In this document: piece after piece, positions 7,004 to 13,675 of the stretch | Position numbering within the stretch: the stretch's first letter is position 1 | Layout of the letters: every line of letters starts with the position of its first letter | Source of the DNA: DTFZ01 sp050260375 | GTDB taxonomy: Bacteria; Bacillota; Clostridia; Christensenellales; SZUA-584 | Length of the DNA: 30,734 nt | NCBI GenBank assembly: GCA_050260375.1 | Contig: JBLNCA010000020.1 | Location: 1-30,734, forward strand | Reading direction: 5' to 3' | Made by a program: the position numbers and the translations under genes | The notes under the pieces: generated by a model | Told to the model about the DNA's origin: nothing | Databases searched by the model: none | Seen by the model: only the letters and a program-made list of their open reading frames with translations

Positions 7004-7924
7004 ATGAAGACGGCGTTTTTGTTTCCCGGCCAGGGCGCGCAGTCCGCGGGCATGGGAATGGACTTATACGATAATATTGATATTTATAAACAGACTTTCG
7101 ATATGTGCTGCGAAGGCGCCGGCGTTGATCTTAAGCGGGCGTGTTTTGAAGGATGGCGGCTCGACGAGAGCGAAATAATACAGCCTGCGATATTTGCTCA
7201 TTCCATATCGCTTTTCAGCGTATTGCTCAGCGAAGGCTGCGACGCGGACGTATATGCCGGGCTTTCGCTCGGAGAGTATACGGCGCTTGCCGCTGCGGGC
7301 GTTTTTGGTATACAGAGCTGCGCGGCGCTCGTGCGCAAAAGAGGAAGCATAATGGACGGCGCATACCCCAAGGGCGAAGGCGGCATGCTGTCCGTTATCG
7401 GTTTTACAGTGGATGAAGTCGAAGACGCGCTTGATGGATTCCATGACGCATACGTCGCCAACCATCTATCCGAAATGCAGACGGTAATAGCGGGCAGTAT
7501 GGAGGAGCTTTGTAAGCTGAAAGAGCTGTTCGAGCAAAAAGGCGCAAAAATGGCGGCGATGCTGTCGGTCGCAGGGCCTTCGCATGCTCCGCTGCTCGAA
7601 GGCGCGGCAAGCGAGTTTTCACGCGTGTTGGATGCGTATGTATTGGGCGGCATGCGAAAAACCGTTTATTCAAACGTTTTGGGCGCTCCGTACGAAAAAG
7701 ACAGTAACATAAAACATCTGCTTGCAAACCAGATGTGCCGCCGTGTAAAATGGCATGACTGCGTCGAGCATATGATAGCGTCGGGCGTGGAGCGCTTCGT
7801 GGAAATTGGGCCGGGCAACGTGCTTTCAAAGCTTGTAAAGCGCAGGGTGGAAAAGCGCGCAGAGGTAGAATCGGTACGCGACCTGGCTACGCTTGATAAA
7901 TTCCTTTCGGGAAACAAACAGTGA
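7004..7924 (+). CDS. fabD: Malonyl-CoA:ACP transacylase
   Basis: This 306-residue enzyme moves malonyl groups from CoA to ACP, supplying FabH and FabF. The FPGQGAQ motif is at 7-13, the nucleophile Ser88 lies in GLSLGEY, the carboxylate-binding Arg is in VRKRG (about 113), and the catalytic His194 is in GPSHAPLL. The conserved GPGNVLSKL segment is near the C terminus. A 13-base gap separates it from fabK, and a modest GAGGG site precedes the ATG. fabG starts nine bases after its stop. Confidence 0.96.
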   Translation: MKTAFLFPGQGAQSAGMGMDLYDNIDIYKQTFDMCCEGAGVDLKRACFEGWRLDESEIIQPAIFAHSISLFSVLLSEGCDADVYAGLSLGEYTALAAAGVFGIQSCAALVRKRGSIMDGAYPKGEGGMLSVIGFTVDEVEDALDGFHDAYVANHLSEMQTVIAGSMEELCKLKELFEQKGAKMAAMLSVAGPSHAPLLEGAASEFSRVLDAYVLGGMRKTVYSNVLGAPYEKDSNIKHLLANQMCRRVKWHDCVEHMIASGVERFVEIGPGNVLSKLVKRRVEKRAEVESVRDLATLDKFLSGNKQ

Positions 7925-7933
7925 GGTAAACAT

Positions 7934-8668
7934 ATGGGCAAAGCCGCATTGGTAACAGGCGCGTCGGGAGGCATAGGGCAGGCTGTTGCGATAGCTCTTG
8001 CGAAAGCCGGATTCGACGTAGCCGTACACTACAACAGCAACGCCGCTAAGGCTGAAGAAGCCGTAGAGGCCATAAAAGCTCTTGGCCGCAATGCAGTAGC
8101 GATACAGGCGGACCTAAGTTCTCCCGAGGGCTGCAAGACGCTCGTTAAAACGTGCGTTGATTCTCTTGGCGGCATATACGCGCTTATAAACAACGCAGGC
8201 ATAACGAGCGACGGCCTTGTGATGCGCATGACTGACGAGCAGTTCGACAGCGTAATAAGGGCGAACTTAAACAGCTGCTTTTGCTGCACGAGGGAAGCGG
8301 CGGCGTATATGCTTAAAGCACGGCAGGGAAGGATAGTAAATATAACGTCCGTCGTAGGCATAACGGGCAACGCAGGCCAGGCGAACTACGCGGCCTCAAA
8401 AGCGGGCATCATAGGGCTTACCAAGTCCTGCGCGAGGGAGTTCGCAAAGCGGGGCGTGTGCGTCAACGCGGTAGCGCCCGGGTTTATTGAGACGGCGATG
8501 ACCCAAGTTCTAAGCGAAGATATTAAACAAAGCATGCTCAGTGCGATACCGCTCGGCCGGTTCGGCAGCCCGGAGGACGTCGCGGGGCTCGTATGCTTCT
8601 TATGCGGCGAAGGCGCGTCGTACATCACCGGGCAGGTAATCGTGGTAGACGGCGGAATGGTGATATAA
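7934..8668 (+). CDS. fabG: 3-oxoacyl-ACP reductase
   Basis: This 244-residue short-chain dehydrogenase reduces 3-oxoacyl-ACP with NADPH in each elongation cycle. The cofactor motif TGASGGIG is at 8-15, NNAG at 86-89, and the catalytic set is Asn112, Ser139, Tyr152 and Lys156. GGMVI at the C terminus is typical of FabG. A GAGG site lies just upstream of the ATG. It may also supply the reduction of an alpha-aminoketone made by the fusion protein downstream, since no dedicated reductase is seen there, but that is speculation. Confidence 0.96.
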   Translation: MGKAALVTGASGGIGQAVAIALAKAGFDVAVHYNSNAAKAEEAVEAIKALGRNAVAIQADLSSPEGCKTLVKTCVDSLGGIYALINNAGITSDGLVMRMTDEQFDSVIRANLNSCFCCTREAAAYMLKARQGRIVNITSVVGITGNAGQANYAASKAGIIGLTKSCAREFAKRGVCVNAVAPGFIETAMTQVLSEDIKQSMLSAIPLGRFGSPEDVAGLVCFLCGEGASYITGQVIVVDGGMVI

Positions 8669-8693
8669 GGGTATTCGGAAAGGTGAGGTGTAT

Positions 8694-9929
8694 ATGAGTC
8701 ATAAAGTGGTGATAACCGGCATGGGCGCCGTATCGCCTATAGGGCAAACAGTAAAGGAGTCGTTTGACAACGCCGTAGCCGGCGTTTGCGGTATAAGAAA
8801 AGCGCAGTGCTTCGACACCGAATTAACGGGCATAACATGCGCGGGCGAAGTATGGGATTTCGACCCTTCAAAGTATATAACGAACCGCGAAGCGAAGCGC
8901 CTTGCGAGGTTCTCGCAGCTTGCTTTAGTCGCGGCAATGCAGGCGTGGGAGGAAAGCGGCCTTACGGAAGGCGGCTTTGACACATTGCGCTCGGGAGTGG
9001 TGCTGGGCAGCGGCATGGGCGGCCTTGGAACCATATGCGGGCAGCAGGACGAGATGAGAGAAAGAGGCGCGAGAGCCGTATCTTCGCTATTTATTCCCAA
9101 GTCGATAATAAACACTACGGCGGGAATGATATCGATGCGCCTTAATCTGCACGGGCCGTGCCTCAGCGTCGTTACGGCCTGCTCGTCGGGCGCCGACGCA
9201 ATAGGCGAAGCGTATTACGCCATCAAGGAAGGACGCATGGACGTAGCGCTCGCAGGCGGTGCGGAATCAGTAATATACGAGCTCGGCGTTGCCGGGTTCC
9301 ACCAGATGCAGGCGCTCTCCGAGAGCACGGACCCAAAAAGGGCGTGCATACCTTTCGACAAGGACAGACAGGGGTTTGTCATGGCCGAAGGAGCGGGAAT
9401 GATGGTATTGGAGAGCGAAGAACACGCCAAAAAGCGCGGAGCGAAGATATTGGGCATTCTCGCGGGATACGCGCAGACTTGCGACGCGTACCATATAACG
9501 GCGCCCGAGCCGGAGGGAATATGGGCGGCCAAGGCGATGGAGCTCGTAATACAGGAAGGCGGCATAAAGAAGGAAGACGTAGGCTATATAAACGCGCACG
9601 GAACGGGCACGCCGCTCAACGACGTGTTTGAGAGCAAGGCAATAGAGAGATGCTTCGGCGAGCATGCGAGAAAGCTGCTGGTAAGCTCAACGAAGTCCAT
9701 GACCGGCCATATGCTGGGCGGAGCGGGAGCATTTGAAGCCATTATTTCGATGTGCGCGATAAACGCCGGCATTGCGCCTCCCACTATAGGCCTCGAAGTC
9801 GAGGGGGAAGGCTGCAACCTCGATTATGTAAAAGGCAAAGCAAGGAAAATGGACACAAAGTACGCCATTTCGAACTCGTTCGGGTTCGGCGGCCACAACT
9901 CCTGCGTTCTGCTCGGAAAACCGGAATAG
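8694..9929 (+). CDS. fabF: 3-oxoacyl-ACP synthase II
   Basis: This 411-residue elongating condensing enzyme extends acyl-ACP by two carbons per cycle. The Cys-His-His triad is present: Cys163 in TACSSG, His302 in NAHGTGTP and His339 in TGHMLGGAGA, close to the E. coli numbering of 163, 303 and 340. A GTG at 8688 is in frame, but the ATG at 8694 sits at the right distance from AGGTGAGG. No fabB or fabM is present here, so how unsaturated fatty acids are made cannot be told from the window. Confidence 0.97.
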   Translation: MSHKVVITGMGAVSPIGQTVKESFDNAVAGVCGIRKAQCFDTELTGITCAGEVWDFDPSKYITNREAKRLARFSQLALVAAMQAWEESGLTEGGFDTLRSGVVLGSGMGGLGTICGQQDEMRERGARAVSSLFIPKSIINTTAGMISMRLNLHGPCLSVVTACSSGADAIGEAYYAIKEGRMDVALAGGAESVIYELGVAGFHQMQALSESTDPKRACIPFDKDRQGFVMAEGAGMMVLESEEHAKKRGAKILGILAGYAQTCDAYHITAPEPEGIWAAKAMELVIQEGGIKKEDVGYINAHGTGTPLNDVFESKAIERCFGEHARKLLVSSTKSMTGHMLGGAGAFEAIISMCAINAGIAPPTIGLEVEGEGCNLDYVKGKARKMDTKYAISNSFGFGGHNSCVLLGKPE

Positions 9930-9940
9930 CGGAGGATGGT

Positions 9941-10366
9941 ATGCTGGGAATAGATGAAATCAAAAAGATACTTCCCCACAGGGAGCCGTTTCTTATGATA
10001 GACAGGGTTGACGAGCTCGAAGAGGGAGTGATGGCTAAAGGTATAAAAGCAGTGAGCGCTAACGAGTGGTTCTTTATGGGGCATTTCGGCGACGTTAAGA
10101 TAATGCCGGGAGTGCTCATAATAGAAGCGATAGCCCAGATGGGCGGCGTGGCGCTGCTTACAAAAGAGGAAATGAAGGGAAAGCTCGCGTATCTCGGAAA
10201 GATAAAGAACGCCCGGTTCAGCGAAAAAGTCGTGCCCGGAGACGTTCTTGAGCTTGAAACGTTGATTGAGACCGTAAAGGGAAACGTAGGCTTAGGCACA
10301 GGAAAGGCATATGTGCGCGGCAAGCTGGTGGCTAGCTGCGAACTCATGTTCGCTATTTCCGCGTAG
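9941..10366 (+). CDS. fabZ: 3-hydroxyacyl-ACP dehydratase
   Basis: This 141-residue hot-dog-fold dehydratase removes water from 3-hydroxyacyl-ACP to give the enoyl form used by FabK. ILPHREPFLMIDRV (10-23) is the family N-terminal motif. The catalytic pair is His48 in MGHF and Glu62 in LIIEAIAQ. The loop after the His normally reads HFPG-x-P; here it reads HFGDVKIMPG, so the first proline is absent. The frame is open upstream into fabF, but the ATG at 9941 follows GGAGG and gives the normal length. It is the last gene of the operon and a terminator follows. Confidence 0.95.
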   Translation: MLGIDEIKKILPHREPFLMIDRVDELEEGVMAKGIKAVSANEWFFMGHFGDVKIMPGVLIIEAIAQMGGVALLTKEEMKGKLAYLGKIKNARFSEKVVPGDVLELETLIETVKGNVGLGTGKAYVRGKLVASCELMFAISA

Positions 10367-10395
10367 CTTAGTTTTTGCTTTGAAATTTTCCTTAT

Positions 10396-10438
10396 AACGC
10401 TTCGGATCAGCTTAAACTGTCCGGGGCGTTTTATTTTA
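10396..10438 (+). terminator. Intrinsic terminator of the acc-fab operon
   Basis: An 11-bp stem (10396-10406 with 10420-10430, including two G-U pairs) around a 13-base loop is followed by a T-rich tail, TTTTATTTTAT. It lies 30 bases after the fabZ stop. Confidence 0.8.
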
Positions 10439-10509
10439 TCTTCACGCATTTTTTTGCCGGCATGCGCGCCATTCGTCAAATTTTTCCTTTGATATTACCT
10501 ATAATTTAC

Positions 10510-10538
10510 TTGTTAAACTACGCGTATTAAAGTAATGT
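10510..10538 (+). promoter_or_regulatory. Promoter candidate for the diguanylate cyclase gene
   Basis: TTGTTA (10510-10515) and TAATGT (10533-10538) are spaced by 17 bases and lie 22 bases before the ATG at 10560. Only a short leader is possible. The rest of the 193-base gap after fabZ holds the terminator. Confidence 0.45.
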
Positions 10539-10559
10539 ATATTCAAGGATGACATAACG

Positions 10560-12089
10560 ATGGACTATTTCAATGCAAAACAGTATCTCATTACGTTTCC
10601 TGTGCCGGTGTTTATTGTAAGCGTCAAAAGCGGCAAGATTTTATTTGCCAACAGGCTTGCAGAGAAAAAAGGCGTATACGCGGGCGGCACGTTTTTCCGC
10701 ATGTTCGAGGATGAGGCAGATATAGCGGCGTTTAAAAACGCAGGCGACGCAGGCGAGTTTACCGCAGCGCTGCGCATATCGGATAAGCTTTATAAAGTCT
10801 CTTTGTCGTCGTGCGCCTCGAGATACGACGGCATGCAGGCTCGGCTTATTGCGGTAAACTCGATGGAGGAGGCGTACGCGCAAAATACCGCTTCGGTGAT
10901 ATCGACGATATGCGATATATTTACAAGCGCGTCGCTTAAAAACAAAGCGCACGAATTTTTAAGCGTTACCGCGAATAGCGTCGGCGCATTCTGCGCTTCG
11001 ATATACGAAAAAAGAAACCAGAGGTATGTGCTGAAAGAGGAGTGGCGCTCTCGCAAGAACGTCTGCGTACCGGTATTGTGCCCCAACTTTGAAGAAAACG
11101 CGGAATCCGAGACTAAGCGGCTTTGCCGTTTAAAGCGCGCGGCGGATTCTGCATACGCCATGTTCGTCAAAACATACGGCACAACCGGCGCTGTGTTATA
11201 TTTCTTCGACGAGCCGGCGGGCGAGCAGACAAAGCGCAACATAGAAAAGTATGTCGGGCTATTCAATACGCTGTCTCCCGATATGCCGAGAAGCGAAGCG
11301 CATGTTACCGCAAGGAAAGGCCTTGACTCCATAAGCCAGGGGTTCGCAATATGGGATCCTGCAACGCGCGAGCTGATGTTCGAAAACAAAGCGTACAGAG
11401 AGCTGTTCGGCTCGCGCGGCCGCCAGTTAAACGAAATGCTTGGCTGCGGCGTTTCCCGCAGGTCCAAAAAGGCGACAGAAGAAATGTTTAAGGATGCCAA
11501 AGGACGCTTTTACAGCGTTACGCACACTCCCGCGAAAATAGGCGGGCAGGAGATAGTCGTTACCGTAATCAGCGACATTACAAAGTACAGGGAGGCGGAG
11601 GCCAAACTGGAGCAGATGGCAAAGACGGATATGCTGACAGGGCTTTTGAACCGCAGGGCGGGCACAGAGAGGCTTAAGCAGATGTACGACGACTGCAGGG
11701 AGAGGCAAATACCCTTGACGGTGTGCTTTGCCGATATAGACGGCTTAAAGTCGATAAACGATAATTACGGACACGGCGCGGGCGACGCCATGATAGTCTC
11801 CGTCGCGGACGTGCTGCGCAGGCACGCAGAAAGAATAGGCGCCGTGTGCAGGCTGGGGGGAGACGAGTTCATACTCATACTCCCGGGCGTAACAAAGGAG
11901 CAGGCCGCGGCGCTCGCGGCTCAGATAGAAAAGGACGCAAAAGCATGCCTCGCGGGCGAGGCTCAGGGCGTATCGTTGAGCTTCGGTTTCAAGCAAGCCG
12001 AGTATTATCCGGGCGAGTCGGTTGATTCGCTTGTCAGCGTTGCCGACCACGACATGTACAGGGAAAAGCGCAGAAAATCCGCTAAATAG
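10560..12089 (+). CDS. Diguanylate cyclase with N-terminal sensory region and PAS domain
   Basis: This 509-residue protein probably makes cyclic di-GMP from GTP. The C-terminal GGDEF domain (about 350-505) opens with TDMLTGLLNRR and has an intact RLGGDEF active loop at 431-437. The upstream RxxD product-inhibition site is absent (ERIG instead), so feedback inhibition of the usual kind is not expected. A PAS domain covers roughly 253-345 (FAIWDPATRELMFENKAYRELFG). Residues 1-100 look like a second, divergent PAS, and 110-240 may be GAF-like. No membrane segment is seen, so it should be cytoplasmic. The signal is unknown. Its stop overlaps the 3' end of metF on the other strand by eight bases. 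Confidence 0.88.
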   Translation: MDYFNAKQYLITFPVPVFIVSVKSGKILFANRLAEKKGVYAGGTFFRMFEDEADIAAFKNAGDAGEFTAALRISDKLYKVSLSSCASRYDGMQARLIAVNSMEEAYAQNTASVISTICDIFTSASLKNKAHEFLSVTANSVGAFCASIYEKRNQRYVLKEEWRSRKNVCVPVLCPNFEENAESETKRLCRLKRAADSAYAMFVKTYGTTGAVLYFFDEPAGEQTKRNIEKYVGLFNTLSPDMPRSEAHVTARKGLDSISQGFAIWDPATRELMFENKAYRELFGSRGRQLNEMLGCGVSRRSKKATEEMFKDAKGRFYSVTHTPAKIGGQEIVVTVISDITKYREAEAKLEQMAKTDMLTGLLNRRAGTERLKQMYDDCRERQIPLTVCFADIDGLKSINDNYGHGAGDAMIVSVADVLRRHAERIGAVCRLGGDEFILILPGVTKEQAAALAAQIEKDAKACLAGEAQGVSLSFGFKQAEYYPGESVDSLVSVADHDMYREKRRKSAK

Positions 12090-12948
12090 TCTTCAGGCGG
12101 CTGCCGAGTATTATCTGCTCGGCCACATCGGGTTTGTTCATAGTGTATATGTGAAATCTGCCTATGCCGTTGTCCATTAAATATTCTATCTCTTCGACAG
12201 CGTAGCCGAGGCCCGCTTTTTTGAACGAGTCAGGGTCAGAGCCGTACCTGCTTATTATCCTGCTCAGCGGCGCCGGTATCGAACAGGCCGAGAGAAACGC
12301 CATTCTCGTTATCTGATTTGGATTCATTATCGGCATGATGCCGGTAATAACGGGAGCTTTTATGCCCGCCTTTTCCACGTTTTCATAGAATGCGATTATC
12401 GCGCGGCTGTCAAAACACAGCTGCGTTATGAAAAAATCTGCGCCAAGCTCAGCTTTTAATTTCATGTACGATATATCTTCTTCGGTAGATTCGCTTTCCA
12501 TATGCGCTTCGGGGTACGCCGCGGCGCCAATGCAAAAGCCGCCGCGCCGCTTTATTGCGCTTATAAGATCGCTCGCGTGCTTAAAGTGCTTATATGCCGT
12601 ATCCATGTCAAGGCCTTCGGGCACGTCTCCGCGCAGCGCGAGCACGCCGCTTACGCCAATAGATTCGAGCTGGGAGAGGGTATAGTCTATCGAGTTAGGA
12701 TCGGCTCCCACGCAGGTAAGGTGCGCAAGCGCTTCGAGCCCCAGAGACTTGACGTGGGAAGCTATGTCAATTACCCTGTCCCTGTTGCTTCCGCCCGCGC
12801 CGTATGTGACGCTGACAAACGACGGGCTGTAGCCCGAAAGCTTTTCTATTGCTTCGTACACCGAGGTTATAGGTATATCCTTTTTCGGCGGGAAAAACTC
12901 CAGAGAAAACGAGCGCTCGCTATGGCGCAGCTTTTCAATTATATTCAT
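12082..12948 (-). CDS. metF: Methylenetetrahydrofolate reductase
   Basis: This 288-residue flavin TIM-barrel enzyme reduces 5,10-methylene-THF to 5-methyl-THF, the methyl donor for MetH. SLEFFPPK (15-22) contains the catalytic Glu17, matching Glu28 of E. coli. TYGAGGSNRDR and LRGDVPEG (105-112) are FAD- and folate-binding segments. An upstream ATG at 12978 is in frame, but 12948 is chosen because AAGGGG lies about nine bases ahead. The gene diverges from the MetH-reactivation gene and metH, which use its product. In some anaerobes MetF needs a MetV partner; no metV-like gene is next to it here. Confidence 0.93.
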   Translation of the reverse strand: MNIIEKLRHSERSFSLEFFPPKKDIPITSVYEAIEKLSGYSPSFVSVTYGAGGSNRDRVIDIASHVKSLGLEALAHLTCVGADPNSIDYTLSQLESIGVSGVLALRGDVPEGLDMDTAYKHFKHASDLISAIKRRGGFCIGAAAYPEAHMESESTEEDISYMKLKAELGADFFITQLCFDSRAIIAFYENVEKAGIKAPVITGIMPIMNPNQITRMAFLSACSIPAPLSRIISRYGSDPDSFKKAGLGYAVEEIEYLMDNGIGRFHIYTMNKPDVAEQIILGSRLKTI

Positions 12949-12997
12949 ACAATACGACCCCTTGGAAACCATATACACTAATGTTAAGCGTGCGTTT

Positions 12998-13026
12998 ATT
13001 TAATCATAATTTTGCGGTATTTTCAA
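12998..13026 (-). promoter_or_regulatory. Promoter of metF
   Basis: On the minus strand TTGAAA (13026-13021) is followed after 17 bases by TTAAAT (13003-12998). The start would be near 12991, giving a leader of about 43 bases. That is too short for a cobalamin or SAM riboswitch. Confidence 0.5.
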
Positions 13027-13040
13027 GAGGTTGAATAATG
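13012..13040 (+). promoter_or_regulatory. Weak promoter candidate for the metH pair
   Basis: TTGCGG (13012-13017) and ATAATG (13035-13040) are spaced by 17 bases and end 35 bases before the ATG at 13076. It overlaps the metF promoter on the other strand, so the two would compete or be co-regulated. Confidence 0.35.
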
Positions 13041-13075
13041 AATCCAAGTGGTGTATCATATGCCGAGAGGCAAGA

Positions 13076-13675
13076 ATGAATAATTATCCGTATATACCTT
13101 TTGTTCCAAACAGAAGCAGCGTCTTGCGAAGGATGGGCTCATACAAAGCGTCGTTTGAGGCGGGGCTGGAGCAGGAGATAAACGAATATCTGAAGCGGGC
13201 GCAGTCCGAGTTTTCCGTGCGTGGCAGGGCGGAGACATTCGATATAAAGCATATCGGCGAGAGCGCGATTGTGATAGCGGGCCATATAGTGGAATCCCGG
13301 CTGCTCGCCAAGCTGTTAATGCCGTGCGAAAAGGCTTACGTCATGTGCGCTGCAATCCCAGAGCGCGACGTAGCGAAGATAAACGAGGCAATAGAGCAGG
13401 GGAACGGTCTGCTTGCGCTGGTGCTTGACGCGTATGCGTCGGAATACGTGGACGGCGCTCTCGACGTGATAATGGAGCGAAAGAACGAGGCTCTGAGGCG
13501 CACGGGGCAGGCGCTTACCAAAAAGCGCTTCAGCGCGGGCTACGGCGACCTCGATATTAAGTACCAGCGCGTCTTTTACGACCTTCTGAATATGCATGAC
13601 ATGGAAGTGAAAATAACGGATAAATATCTGCTGATACCCGAGAAATCGGTTATAGCCATAGCGGGAGTGGAATAG
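13076..13675 (+). CDS. Free-standing MetH reactivation-domain protein
   Basis: This 199-residue protein matches the C-terminal activation domain that in E. coli is part of MetH. That domain binds S-adenosylmethionine and remethylates cobalamin after it has been oxidised to the inactive cob(II) form. The key segment RFSAGYGD (151-158) corresponds to the RxSxGY AdoMet-binding motif, and IPEKSVIAIAG (187-197) is the usual ending. The frame is open from a TTG at 13031, but the ATG at 13076 follows GAGAGG and gives the expected N terminus. metH begins on the next base after its stop, so the two are surely co-transcribed and probably form a functional pair in the cytoplasm. Confidence 0.85.
   Translation: MNNYPYIPFVPNRSSVLRRMGSYKASFEAGLEQEINEYLKRAQSEFSVRGRAETFDIKHIGESAIVIAGHIVESRLLAKLLMPCEKAYVMCAAIPERDVAKINEAIEQGNGLLALVLDAYASEYVDGALDVIMERKNEALRRTGQALTKKRFSAGYGDLDIKYQRVFYDLLNMHDMEVKITDKYLLIPEKSVIAIAGVE

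Noticed and set aside
12949..13075. Possible cobalamin or SAM riboswitch between metF and the metH pair
   Set aside because: The gap is only 127 bases and contains none of the conserved stems or the B12-box that I would recognise.
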